DNA from: Caulobacter soli
GTDB lineage: Bacteria; Pseudomonadota; Alphaproteobacteria; Caulobacterales; Caulobacteraceae
NCBI RefSeq assembly: GCF_011045195.1
Contig: NZ_CP049199.1
Coordinates: forward strand, 806,001-870,000
Length of the DNA: 64,000 bases
Direction of reading: 5' to 3'
Part shown: positions 10,506-17,798 of the stretch, piece after piece
How positions within the stretch are numbered: the stretch's first letter is position 1
How the letters are laid out: every line of letters starts with the position of its first letter
Notes under the pieces: generated by a model
Told to the model about the DNA's origin: nothing
Databases searched by the model: none
What the model saw: only the letters and a program-made list of their open reading frames with translations
Translations under genes and position numbers: made by a program

Positions 10506-10619
10506 TTGGTCTCGCAAACACCCGCCAGGGTCGTGTTCGCCCCTGCTATCTGTCACTTTCGCCGCCTTTAGGAAAACGTCGGTATCCATAGTCTCGCGCT
10601 TCCCTTTCGGAGAAGTACC

Positions 10620-10895
10620 ATGCAGCGCTATGTGATCGAACGTGACATCCCCGGCGTCGACGCCCTGGACGCCCAGCAACTGAGCGGCGCGGCGGCGACC
10701 TCGAACAAGGCCCTGGCCCAGCTGGCGCCCAAGGTTCAGTGGGTCCAGTCGTTCGTGGCCAAGGACAAGACCTTTTGCATCTACCTGGCCGAGGACGAGG
10801 CGGCGATCCGCGATCATGCCCGGCTCAGCGGCTTTCCGGCCAATCGGATAACGCCGATCGCCGGAATCATCGACCCGACCACGGAACGGGCCTAG
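10620..10895 (+). CDS. DUF4242 (SCO4226-like) small protein
   Basis: 91 residues, starting MQRYVIERDIPGVDAL, with the family pattern of an R-Y-x-I-E-R-x-x-PG opening, WVQSFVAKDKTFCIYLAEDE in the middle and a GFPANRI turn near the end. Relatives fold as ferredoxin-like dimers; at least one binds nickel, but the cellular role is not established. An AGAAG-type ribosome site precedes the ATG. It lies 33 bases before the GlxA-type regulator on the same strand, so the two may be co-transcribed. Confidence 0.8.
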   Translation: MQRYVIERDIPGVDALDAQQLSGAAATSNKALAQLAPKVQWVQSFVAKDKTFCIYLAEDEAAIRDHARLSGFPANRITPIAGIIDPTTERA

Positions 10896-10928
10896 GCTTT
10901 GACCCGGGGGAGCGGCCACGGGTGGAAC

Positions 10929-11975
10929 GTGCAGGACGTCACGGTCGTACTGTTCGATGACGGGTTGGCCTCGACGGCCATCCTGCCGATGGAGATCTTC
11001 CATACGGCCGGCGCGCTGTGGGCGCAGCTGCACGGCCAGCCCCCCGAGCCGCGCTTTCGAGTGCGCACGGCCTCGGTGACCGGCGCGCCGGTGCGCACGC
11101 CCTACGGTCCCCTGATCACGCCCGAGGCCAGCCTGGACCAGATCGAGCGCACCGACATCGTGATCGTGCCGACCTCGGGCCTGGATCTGGACGTCAAGCT
11201 GCTGGAGAACGACGCCATCCTGCCGTGGCTGCGCCGCCATCACGCGGCCGGGGCCTATGTGGCTGGCGTCTGCATGGGCGCGGCCTATCTGGCCGAGGCG
11301 GGGCTGCTGGACGGCCGGATCGGCACCACCCACTGGGCCCTGGGCGAGACCTTCGCCGCCCGCTATCCCAAGGTGCGCTGGCGGCCCGAACAGTTCGTCA
11401 CCGAGGACGGTCGGCTGCTGTGCAGCGGCGGGGTGATGGCGGCGATGGATATCAGCCTCTACCTGGTCGAGAAGCTGTGCGGCCACGAGATCGCGGTGCA
11501 GACGGCCAAGGCGCTATTGCTGTCGATGCCCCGCACCCATCAGTCCGGCTACGCGGTGCTGCCGCTGTCGGCCCCGCACGACGACGCCTGCGTGCGCGAC
11601 GTTGAGGCCTATGTGCAGGGCGCGTTCCACCAGGATCTCAGCGTGGAGGACATGGCCGCCCAGGCGGGCCTGGGCGAGCGCACCTTCGTGCGCCGCTTCA
11701 AGTCGGCCACCGGCCAGCGGCCCGGCGCCTATCTGCAGGCGGTGCGGATCGAGGCGGCCAAGAAGCTGCTGGAGCGCGAGGCGCGCTCGATCCAGGGCGT
11801 CAGCTCGGCGGTCGGCTACGACGACGTCGCCTTCTTCCGCCAGCTGTTCAAGCGCGCCACCGGCATGACGCCGGCCGAGTACCGCCAGCGGTTCGGGGCG
11901 CTGCACGTGCGCAGCGGGCCGTTCGCGCCGGCGGGTTCGCCCAAGGGCTTCGCCGCCGGACTGGCTTCCGCCTAG
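10929..11975 (+). CDS. GlxA-type transcriptional regulator (DJ-1/PfpI plus AraC HTH)
   Basis: 348 residues from a GTG start; an in-frame TTG at 10899 would add ten. Residues 1-190 form a DJ-1/PfpI-like domain with the elbow AGVCMGAAYLAEAGLLDG, whose Cys sits at the usual nucleophile position but which serves as a ligand domain in this family. The C-terminal 100 residues hold two AraC helix-turn-helix motifs (SVEDMAAQAGLGERTFVRRF and QGVSSAVGYDDVAFFRQLF). Relatives control catabolism of small nitrogen compounds; the target is unknown here. The stop codon overlaps the stop of the converging fpr gene. Confidence 0.9.
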   Translation: MQDVTVVLFDDGLASTAILPMEIFHTAGALWAQLHGQPPEPRFRVRTASVTGAPVRTPYGPLITPEASLDQIERTDIVIVPTSGLDLDVKLLENDAILPWLRRHHAAGAYVAGVCMGAAYLAEAGLLDGRIGTTHWALGETFAARYPKVRWRPEQFVTEDGRLLCSGGVMAAMDISLYLVEKLCGHEIAVQTAKALLLSMPRTHQSGYAVLPLSAPHDDACVRDVEAYVQGAFHQDLSVEDMAAQAGLGERTFVRRFKSATGQRPGAYLQAVRIEAAKKLLEREARSIQGVSSAVGYDDVAFFRQLFKRATGMTPAEYRQRFGALHVRSGPFAPAGSPKGFAAGLASA

Positions 11976-12814
11976 CCGACGAACGCCCGCTCGATCACGA
12001 AGTCGCCCGGCTCGGCGTTCGAGCCTTCCTTCAGCCCGTGGGCTTCCAGCAGGTGGGCGGTGTCCTTGATCATGGCCATCGAGCCGCACAGCATGGCGCG
12101 GTCGTGCTCAGGATCGAACTGCACCTGCTCCAGGCCCAGGTCGGCGAACAGTCGACCCGAGCTGATCAGATCGGTGAACCGGCCCTGACGCTCGAACGCC
12201 TCGCGGGTGACCGTGGGATAGTAGACCAACTGGGCCTTGGCCTCGTCGCCGACCAGCGGATCGTCGTGGATCTCGCTGGTGAACAGGTCGCGATAGGCCA
12301 GTTCCTTCACCTCGCGCACGCCGTGGGCGACGATCACCTGCTCGAAGCGGCTGTAGGCGTCGGGGTCGCGGGCCACCGACAGCCAGGGCGCCAGGCCCGT
12401 GCCGGTGCCGAACAGGAAGAGGCGCTTGCCGGGACGAACGGCGTCCAGCACCAGGGTGCCGGTCGGCTTCTTGCCCAGCAGGATCTGGTCGCCTTCCTTG
12501 ATCTGCTGCAGGCGCGAGGTCAGCGGACCGTCGGGCACCTTGATCGAGAAGAACTCCAGCTCCTCGGCGAAGTGTGGCGAGCCGATCGAATAGGCGCGCA
12601 GGATCGGCTTCTTCTCGCCCAGCTCCTCGCGGGGGGGCAGGCCGATCATCACGAACTCGCCCGAGCGGAAGCGGAAGCTGGCCGGACGCGTGATGGCGAA
12701 GCTGAACAGGCGGTCCGTCCAGTGCTTGACCCACAGCACGGTCTCGGTGTGCCAGGCGGCTTCCTTGGCGGGCTGGGGAGCGGTCGCGGCGGCGGTGGTT
12801 TCGGTGGCCGTCAT
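11972..12814 (-). CDS. fpr: ferredoxin--NADP+ reductase
   Basis: 280 residues. After a 20-residue Ala-rich extension the FAD domain shows FRSGEFVMIGL and the flavin-binding RAYSIGSP motif. The NADP domain carries LFLFGTGTGLAPWLS and AMLCGSMAMI, and the protein ends FVIERAFVG. It shuttles electrons between NADPH and ferredoxin/flavodoxin, commonly in oxidative stress defence or to support oxygenases. The ATG at 12814 has an AGGA site 16-20 bases upstream. It converges tail to tail with the GlxA-type gene, the stop codons sharing bases 11972-11975. Confidence 0.93.
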   Translation of the reverse strand: MTATETTAAATAPQPAKEAAWHTETVLWVKHWTDRLFSFAITRPASFRFRSGEFVMIGLPPREELGEKKPILRAYSIGSPHFAEELEFFSIKVPDGPLTSRLQQIKEGDQILLGKKPTGTLVLDAVRPGKRLFLFGTGTGLAPWLSVARDPDAYSRFEQVIVAHGVREVKELAYRDLFTSEIHDDPLVGDEAKAQLVYYPTVTREAFERQGRFTDLISSGRLFADLGLEQVQFDPEHDRAMLCGSMAMIKDTAHLLEAHGLKEGSNAEPGDFVIERAFVG

Positions 12815-13098
12815 AATGTGCGTTTCAAGTCCTGGACACGCGGCGGACCGCGAGATTTCGAGAAGGCGCCGCCACGGCCCTGAAGCGACTGCGTCTCATG
12901 TGAGCACAGGCGCGAGGATGTCAACTTTGGTGGTCTGAAAGCGCCTTGAGAAAATCTTCCTCAAAAGCGTCAAAAAGCGCGGCGCCTGTTTTTTGAACCG
13001 TGTCAAAATTGTGATTGCCGCCTCTCCAAACCGGGCGCACTCTTCCTCCTGCCTCCACACGCTATAGGCGTGCGAAGGCCAACGATACGGAGGAACGG
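12815..13098. other. intergenic region between fpr and the lipoprotein gene
   Basis: 284 bases without a supportable gene. It must hold divergent promoters. A CACGC-TATAG-GCGTG inverted repeat at 13058-13072 overlaps a TATA-like element 26 bases before the lipoprotein start and is the only structure noticed. Confidence 0.4.
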
Positions 13099-13488
13099 AT
13101 GCGGGTAAGGTTCGTAAAGGCCGCCGCGGCGGCCAGTCTGTTAGCGTTAAGCGTAGCTGCGTGCGGGAACGAGACCGGAAACACCGGTCAAGGTCAGGCC
13201 CAGCAGGTCTCTCTTCAAGGTAAGGCGGTTTCGGCCTCGGGTTGCGTGCGACCGGTGGAAAATACCGCCTGCATGGTGGTTCGCGGTCCAGGCGGCGGCT
13301 ACTACGACATTTCCGGAGCCAGCCCGGCGCCGGACCCCGCCAAGGGCGTGGGCATCTCCCTGCAAGGGCGCGACCTGGGTGAGAACACCCAGTGCGGACG
13401 CAAGCTGGCGGACGTGAAGTGGTCGTACCTGAACGTCCAATGCGCCGCGGCCGCGCCGGCCCCGGCGGAAACGGAGAAGGCCGGCTAG
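13099..13488 (+). CDS. small putative lipoprotein, unknown function
   Basis: 129 residues. The start at 13099 (MRVRFVKAAAAASLL) is preferred over an upstream in-frame ATG because it follows an ACGGAGGAAC ribosome site and gives a clean signal peptide ending in the lipobox LSVAAC. The mature part is short, with four further Cys residues and a recognisable segment QGKAVSASGCVRPVENTACMVV, suggesting a disulfide-stabilised periplasmic domain. It ends in an Ala/Pro-rich tail. No family was recognised. Confidence 0.8.
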   Translation: MRVRFVKAAAAASLLALSVAACGNETGNTGQGQAQQVSLQGKAVSASGCVRPVENTACMVVRGPGGGYYDISGASPAPDPAKGVGISLQGRDLGENTQCGRKLADVKWSYLNVQCAAAAPAPAETEKAG

Positions 13489-13492
13489 GGCA

Positions 13493-13675
13493 CTAGGCTT
13501 CGCCGGAGCCCGGATCCGTCCGGGTCTTCGGCGAATCCGAGCTGCCTTCCGCGCCGCGCGGTTCCGTGGCGGGACGCGGGGCCTTGCCGCCCTGGCTGGG
13601 CCCGGGGCGCTGGTTCTCGTTCTCGACCTCAGGGTTGGACGGCCGGTCTTGGTTTGGGCTGACGGATGTCGGCAT
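13493..13675 (-). CDS. small hydrophilic Pro/Ser/Gly-rich protein, hypothetical
   Basis: 60 residues, beginning MPTSVSPNQDRPSNPEVENE, with no hydrophobic segment and strongly disordered composition. Support comes from a good ribosome site (CGGAGGAAAC) seven bases before the ATG and from a frame fitting neatly between two genes. It converges on the lipoprotein gene, stop to stop, within five bases. No family recognised; it may be a stress-related small protein or not a gene. Confidence 0.5.
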   Translation of the reverse strand: MPTSVSPNQDRPSNPEVENENQRPGPSQGGKAPRPATEPRGAEGSSDSPKTRTDPGSGEA

Positions 13676-13947
13676 GGCGCGTTTCCTCCGGGTTGTGATG
13701 ACCTAACGCGCCGCGTCGGCGGCTGATCCTTTCCGCCCGAGTCATGGGCCGAGCCCTGGGCCTGACCATGGGCAAAGACATCGAATCCGACGATCGCGCT
13801 CCGGGCCGCTTGCCGGGCTCGAACGACCCTGCTAAACGACGCGGCTCTGGCGATGAGACCAACGCGCCGGCGGGCTTCAAAGAGCCTACCGGCGCGATGT
13901 TCATTGCCGGAAAGCCGGAATCTCCGCTAAGGGGATCGCGGTTCCGC
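13676..13947. other. intergenic region upstream of tRNA-Trp
   Basis: 272 bases holding the promoter of the small minus-strand protein and that of tRNA-Trp. Open frames exist on both strands but lack ribosome sites or protein-like composition. No repeat was seen. Confidence 0.35.
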
Positions 13948-14023
13948 AGGAGTGTAGCTCAGCTGGTAGAGCATCGGTCTCCAAAACCGAGGGTCGTGGG
14001 TTCGAGTCCCTCCACTCCTGCCA
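13948..14023 (+). tRNA. tRNA-Trp (anticodon CCA)
   Basis: 76-base cloverleaf. The acceptor stem AGGAGTG pairs with CACTCCT; D-arm GCTCAGCTGGTAGAGC; anticodon stem CGGTCTCCAAAACCG with anticodon CCA; T-arm GTGGGTTCGAGTCCC; 3' G-CCA is encoded. It lies 64 bases before secE, the common tRNA-Trp-secE-nusG arrangement, so it is probably co-transcribed with secE and processed out. Confidence 0.97.
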
Positions 14024-14087
14024 CTATATGTCATCGGTCACCCCGGTTTTCGGGCTGACCTATCGAAAGTCGCGAGCCTCTTAAGTC

Positions 14088-14411
14088 ATGGCCAGGAAAC
14101 CGGGTTCCAGCCCGTCTGCGATCAAGAACCGCGCCGCGAAGACGGCAGCGGCGCTCGCGCCCGCCGGTCAGGCGACGGCGGCGGCCAAGGCGGCTCCGGC
14201 CGCGCCCAAGAAGCCGATCAATCCGGTTCGCTTCGCGCAGGAAGTTCGCGCCGAGGCCCGCAAGATCACCTGGACCACCCGCAAGGAGACCTGGATCACC
14301 TCGGTGATGGTCTTCATCATGGTGGTGCTGGCCTCGCTGTTCTTCACCTTCGCCGACTGGATCCTGGGTCTGGGCTCGCACCTGCTCCTCAAGTTCGCCA
14401 GCGCGGGATAA
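14088..14411 (+). CDS. secE: preprotein translocase subunit SecE
   Basis: 107 residues. An Ala/Lys-rich N-terminal extension (about 45 residues) precedes the conserved SecE domain: PVRFAQEVRAEARKITWTTRKETWITS, then one membrane helix (VMVFIMVVLASLFFTF). SecE clamps SecY in the protein-export channel. Alphaproteobacterial SecE has a single helix like this one. It is followed by nusG after eight bases, in the usual operon. Confidence 0.96.
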   Translation: MARKPGSSPSAIKNRAAKTAAALAPAGQATAAAKAAPAAPKKPINPVRFAQEVRAEARKITWTTRKETWITSVMVFIMVVLASLFFTFADWILGLGSHLLLKFASAG

Positions 14412-14419
14412 GAAACACC

Positions 14420-14977
14420 ATGAGCAACGAAACCGCGTCCAATCCGAACCACAAGTGGTACATCGTCCACGCCTACTCGAACTTCGAGAAGAAGGTGGCC
14501 GAGAGCATCCGCGAGCAGGCCAAGAGCCACGGTCTGGAAGACAGCTTCTCCGAGATCCTGGTTCCGACCGAGGACGTCGTCGAGATCCGTCGCGGTCGCA
14601 AGGTCAACGCCGAGCGCAAGTTCTTCCCCGGCTACGTGCTGGTGAAGATGAACCTCTCGGACGAAGCCTATCACCTGATCAAGAACACTCCGAAGGTCAC
14701 GGGCTTCCTGGGCAGCGCTTCCAAGCCGCAGCCGGTCTCCGAAAAGGAAGTCCAGCGCATCGTCGGCGCGATCGAAGAGGGCGTCGAGCGTCCCAAGACC
14801 GTGGTGCTGTTCGAAGTCGGCGAGAACGTGCGCGTCACCGACGGCCCGTTCGCCAGCTTCAACGGCTCGGTCGAGCAGGTCGACGAGGAGCGGGCCCGCC
14901 TGCGCGTCACCGTCTCGATCTTCGGCCGCGCCACCCCGGTGGAACTGGAATACAGTCAGGTCGAAAAGATCGCCTAA
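14420..14977 (+). CDS. nusG: transcription termination/antitermination protein NusG
   Basis: 185 residues, typical length. The NGN domain starts KWYIVHAYSNFEKKVAESI and includes FFPGYVLVKMNLSDEAYHLIKNTPKVTGFLG. The C-terminal KOW domain contains GENVRVTDGPFASFNGSVEQVD. NusG binds RNA polymerase and links it to Rho or ribosomal S10. It is co-transcribed with secE and followed at once by a terminator, so rplK-rplA, adjacent in most proteobacteria, are transcribed separately here. Confidence 0.98.
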   Translation: MSNETASNPNHKWYIVHAYSNFEKKVAESIREQAKSHGLEDSFSEILVPTEDVVEIRRGRKVNAERKFFPGYVLVKMNLSDEAYHLIKNTPKVTGFLGSASKPQPVSEKEVQRIVGAIEEGVERPKTVVLFEVGENVRVTDGPFASFNGSVEQVDEERARLRVTVSIFGRATPVELEYSQVEKIA

Positions 14978-15002
14978 GGGCGGCCTTATCGCCGAAGCTT
15001 CG

Positions 15003-15035
15003 AAAACCCCGCGCTCGCGAGGCGCGGGGTTTTTG
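15003..15035 (+). terminator. rho-independent terminator after nusG
   Basis: An 11-base stem (AAAACCCCGCG with CGCGGGGTTTT) around a CTCGCGAGG-type loop ends in a T-run at 15030-15034. The A-run on the other side suggests it also serves the converging merR-type gene. Confidence 0.85.
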
Positions 15036-15046
15036 CTGTCTGGGCC

Positions 15047-15445
15047 TTACGCCCCCTCGAACGCCGACAGGATCGGGCAGGGGCCGGACGTCGTCTCGCC
15101 GCACGCGTGGGCCAGGCGTTTGAGAGCGTCGCGGGCCGTCTCCAGCTCGACGATCCTGGCGTCCAGCGCCGCGATGCGTTCCTGGGCCAGGCCGCGCGCC
15201 CGGGCATGGTCGTCGCCGGCGTCCAGGGCCAGAAGCTCGGCGACCTGCTCCAGGGTGAAGCCGGCGGCCTGGGCGGCGCGGATGAAGCGCAGGCGACGCA
15301 TGTCCGCCTCGCCGTAGCGGCGCACGCCGCCGGCCGAGCCGCCGCTCTCCGGCCGAGCCGGCTGGTACAGCAGTCCGCGCCGCTGGTAGTAGCGCACGGT
15401 CTCCACGCCCACCCCGCCGGCCTGGGCCAGTTCGCCGATCTTCAT
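15047..15445 (-). CDS. MerR-family metal/thiol-responsive transcriptional regulator
   Basis: 132 residues from ATG 15445 (MKIGELAQAGGVGVETVRYYQRRGLL). The winged-helix domain (1-75) is followed by a long dimerisation helix and a metal-loop region ACGETTSGPCPIL. Cys115 and Cys123 have the C-x7-C spacing of CueR-type sensors. The residue 35 positions before the first Cys, which is Cys in MerR and Ser in CueR, is His80 here. A mer-like operator starts four bases upstream of the start codon and faces the divergent glutaredoxin-MauE gene, so this is almost certainly its repressor/activator. The inducer is unknown. Confidence 0.92.
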   Translation of the reverse strand: MKIGELAQAGGVGVETVRYYQRRGLLYQPARPESGGSAGGVRRYGEADMRRLRFIRAAQAAGFTLEQVAELLALDAGDDHARARGLAQERIAALDARIVELETARDALKRLAHACGETTSGPCPILSAFEGA

Positions 15446-15448
15446 CCC

Positions 15449-15482
15449 TTGACTCCGTACCATGGTACGGAACCCATATGAG
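15449..15482 (+). promoter_or_regulatory. MerR-type operator/promoter, mer-like
   Basis: A TTGACT -35 element (15449-15454) is followed by the perfect 16-base palindrome CCGTACCATGGTACGG (15455-15470) and a CATATG/TATGAG -10-like element near 15475-15482, giving a 19-21 base spacer. Overlong spacers are the signature of MerR-activated promoters. From memory, TTGACTCCGTAC and GTACGGAA also match the operator of Tn501/Tn21 mercury resistance. Confidence 0.85.
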
Positions 15483-15517
15483 CCGGGTCCTGTTCTTGGA
15501 CAAGTCGGAGACCCGCC

Positions 15518-16270
15518 ATGACCGCCGCCCAGCCCAAGGCCAAGCCCACAGCCGTCCTCTACCGGATGGTCACCGACCAGCACGTCTGTCCCTGGGGCCT
15601 GCGCGCCAAGGACCTGCTGCGCCGGCAGGGCTACGCGGTCGAGGACCACCTGCTGACGACGCGGGAGGAGATCGACGTCTTCAAGGCAGCGCACGGGGTG
15701 AAGACCACGCCCCAGGCCTTCATCGACGGTCAGCGGATCGGCGGCTACGACGACCTGCGCCGCCATTTCGGCAAGCCGGTGCGCGATCCCAAGGCCAAGA
15801 CCTACACGCCGGTGATCGCGGTGTTCGCCGTCACCGCCCTGATGGCCCTGGCCGCCAGCCGCGTGGCCACGGGTCAGGCCTTCGCGCCCCAGGCCCTGCA
15901 GTGGTTCATCGCCTTCTCGATGTGCGTGCTCGGGATCCTGAAGCTGCGCGACGTCGAGACCTTCGCCACCATGTTCCTGGGCTACGACCTGCTGGCCCGG
16001 CGCTGGCCGGCCTATGGCTGGGTCTATCCGTTCGCCGAGGTCGGGGCCGGGGTATTGATGATCGCCGGGGTCCTGACCTGGCTGTCGGCGCCGGTGGCGT
16101 TGTTCATCGGCGGCGTCGGGGCGGTGTCGGTGTTCAAGGCCGTCTATATCGACAAGCGCGACCTGAAATGCGCCTGCGTCGGCGGCGACAGCAACGTGCC
16201 GTTGGGCTTCATCTCGCTGGTCGAGAACCTGATGATGGTCGTCATGGCGATCTGGATGCTGGCGATGTAG
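15518..16270 (+). CDS. glutaredoxin-MauE/DoxX-like fusion membrane protein
   Basis: 250 residues. Residues 1-90 are a glutaredoxin/thioredoxin-like domain with the active-site segment VCPWGLRAKDLL (Cys-Pro-Trp-Gly, a single cysteine) and the TTPQAFIDGQRIGGYDDL glutathione-binding region. Residues 100-250 form four membrane helices of the MauE type, ending with a KCACVGGDSNVPLGF motif. The architecture suggests electron or thiol transfer across the inner membrane, or handling of a thiol-binding metal. It is divergently transcribed from the MerR-type gene through the mer-like promoter; the inferred transcription start leaves about a 30-base leader. Confidence 0.88.
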   Translation: MTAAQPKAKPTAVLYRMVTDQHVCPWGLRAKDLLRRQGYAVEDHLLTTREEIDVFKAAHGVKTTPQAFIDGQRIGGYDDLRRHFGKPVRDPKAKTYTPVIAVFAVTALMALAASRVATGQAFAPQALQWFIAFSMCVLGILKLRDVETFATMFLGYDLLARRWPAYGWVYPFAEVGAGVLMIAGVLTWLSAPVALFIGGVGAVSVFKAVYIDKRDLKCACVGGDSNVPLGFISLVENLMMVVMAIWMLAM

Positions 16271-16366
16271 CGGCCTTTACGGCCCGCTTACGCGTAACGC
16301 GCCGGAGTCGAATGGCGCCCTTACGCGGATCGGCGCGACAAGACGGGACGTTCTGGAGCCCGTCCG

Positions 16367-16597
16367 ATGTCCGCCTTCCATTGCAAGCTCGCCTCCCTGG
16401 CCCTGGCGCTCGCCGCCGTCGGAGGCTTTGTCCTGCTGCTGGTGCTGGCCGCCCAGCATCCGCACGAGGCGCCCCTGCTGCGCATCCTGGCCTTCCTGTG
16501 GCTGGTCGCGGCGGGGGCTTCGAAACTGGTCTTCGACCTGACCGAGACGGTCGAGCGCGAGACCCGCGACAAGCCGTTGCGCCGTATCAAGGAATAG
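16367..16597 (+). CDS. small two-helix membrane protein, hypothetical
   Basis: 76 residues. Two hydrophobic stretches (LASLALALAAVGGFVLLLVLA and LLRILAFLWLVAAGASKLVF) are joined by a QHPHEAP turn and followed by a charged tail ETVERETRDKPLRRIKE. It lies 96 bases downstream of the glutaredoxin-MauE gene on the same strand and may belong to its transcript. No family was recognised; a GGAG sits 11 bases before the ATG. Confidence 0.65.
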   Translation: MSAFHCKLASLALALAAVGGFVLLLVLAAQHPHEAPLLRILAFLWLVAAGASKLVFDLTETVERETRDKPLRRIKE

Positions 16598-16637
16598 GGA
16601 GGATACGGTCGCCGCCGTTTCCCGCAGGACCCTGACC

Positions 16638-17096
16638 ATGGCCGACCTCGTGATCCGTCCCGTGACCCGCGCGGACCGCGAACAGTGGCTGCCGCTGTGG
16701 GACGGATACAACGCCTTCTACGGCCGGTCTGGCGACACGGCCCTGGATCCGGCGGTGACGGCCATGACCTGGTCCCGGTTCTTCGACGCCTATGAGCCCG
16801 TGCATTGTCTGGTCGCCGAACAAGGCGGCCATCTGTTGGGTTTGACCCACTACCTGTTCCATCGCAGCACCACGGCGATCGAGCCCAGCTGTTATCTGCA
16901 GGACCTGTTCACGACCGCGCAGGCGCGGGGCAAGGGTGTGGGCCGGGCGCTGATCGAGGCGGTCTACGCGGAGGCCAAGGCCGCTGGGGCGTCGCGGGTC
17001 TATTGGCAGACGCACGAGACCAACGCGACGGCCATGCGGCTGTATGACCAGGTGGCCGAGAAGTCGGGATTCCTAGTGTATCGGAAGCTGCTCTGA
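16638..17096 (+). CDS. GNAT-family N-acetyltransferase
   Basis: 152 residues with the GNAT fold order: IRPVTRADREQWLPLWDGYN at the N-terminus, beta-strand HCLVAEQGGHLLGLTHYL, YLQDLFTTAQARGKGVGRALIEAVYAEA holding the acetyl-CoA loop (Q/R-x-x-G-x-G/A), and YWQTHETNATAMRLYDQVAEKSGF at the C-terminus. It resembles small stand-alone acetyltransferases of unknown substrate. It ends 19 bases before the stop of the converging TetR gene. Confidence 0.9.
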   Translation: MADLVIRPVTRADREQWLPLWDGYNAFYGRSGDTALDPAVTAMTWSRFFDAYEPVHCLVAEQGGHLLGLTHYLFHRSTTAIEPSCYLQDLFTTAQARGKGVGRALIEAVYAEAKAAGASRVYWQTHETNATAMRLYDQVAEKSGFLVYRKLL

Positions 17097-17114
17097 TCTT
17101 TGGGCAAGATCGCG

Positions 17115-17693
17115 CTACTTCGTCCGCAGGCCCGTCATCATCACGTCCAGCAGTCGCCGGGCGCTGTGTTCCCAGCCGGGCTGCTCGTAGCCCTGGCTGA
17201 TGCCGGTCATCATGCGCACGATGTCTTCGAAGCCGATGTCGGGGCGGATGTCGCCGGCCGCGCTGGCCGCGTCGGTCAGGCGGCGAAAGGTGGCGATGAT
17301 GCTGGCGCCGGAACTGGCGTAGAGCTGCTCGCCCTCGCAGGGATCGGCGCGCAGCAGTGGGGCCACGACCCGCTTGGTGGCCATGTAGTCGATCAGCTGG
17401 TCCAGCCAGGCCGCCAGGGCCTCGCCCGCCGAACGTTGCGCCAGCAAGGCCTCGGCGGAGGCGGTCAGTTGCTCGACCTCACGCGAATAGACCGCCGCGA
17501 CCAGGGCGTCGCGGGTGGGGAAGTGGCGATAGAGCGTGCCGATGCCCACGCCCGCCCGTCGCGCGATATCCTCCAGCGGCGCCTCGCCGCCCACCTGAGC
17601 GAACGCGGTCTTGGCCGCCGTCAGCAGCAGGTCGCGGTTTCGCAGGCTGTCGGCGCGGGGCTTGCGCGATGGGGCTTCGGACTCTTTCGACAT
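17115..17693 (-). CDS. TetR/AcrR-family transcriptional regulator
   Basis: 192 residues. The helix-turn-helix is PLEDIARRAGVGIGTLYRHFPTRDALVAAVY (about residues 35-65), followed by a helical ligand domain. The ATG at 17693 is preferred over the adjacent GTG at 17696. It is divergent from the short-chain dehydrogenase; two GGAG/CTCC operator-like sites lie in the 105-base gap, so it probably represses that gene and itself. The ligand is unknown. Confidence 0.92.
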   Translation of the reverse strand: MSKESEAPSRKPRADSLRNRDLLLTAAKTAFAQVGGEAPLEDIARRAGVGIGTLYRHFPTRDALVAAVYSREVEQLTASAEALLAQRSAGEALAAWLDQLIDYMATKRVVAPLLRADPCEGEQLYASSGASIIATFRRLTDAASAAGDIRPDIGFEDIVRMMTGISQGYEQPGWEHSARRLLDVMMTGLRTK

Positions 17694-17700
17694 CACGCTC

Positions 17701-17748
17701 TTGAAAACCGGAGGGTGCCTCCGAATATATAACCGGAGCCGTCCTCCA
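17701..17748 (+). promoter_or_regulatory. promoter with TetR-type operators upstream of the SDR gene
   Basis: TTGAAA (17701-17706) and AATATA (17724-17729) are separated by exactly 17 bases, and the spacer contains the perfect palindrome CGGAGG-GTG-CCTCCG (17709-17723). A second, looser GGAG/CTCC pair follows at 17734-17747. This is a typical layout for steric repression by the divergent TetR protein. Confidence 0.7.
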
Positions 17749-17798
17749 TTTAATCATCCGGACGGGTTTCGACAACATTTCCCAAGGAATGAAGAGTC

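Noticed and set aside
12930..13060. Possible additional promoter or small RNA in the fpr upstream gap
   Set aside because: Only weak TTGAAC and TATA-like elements were seen, with no consistent spacing or terminator.
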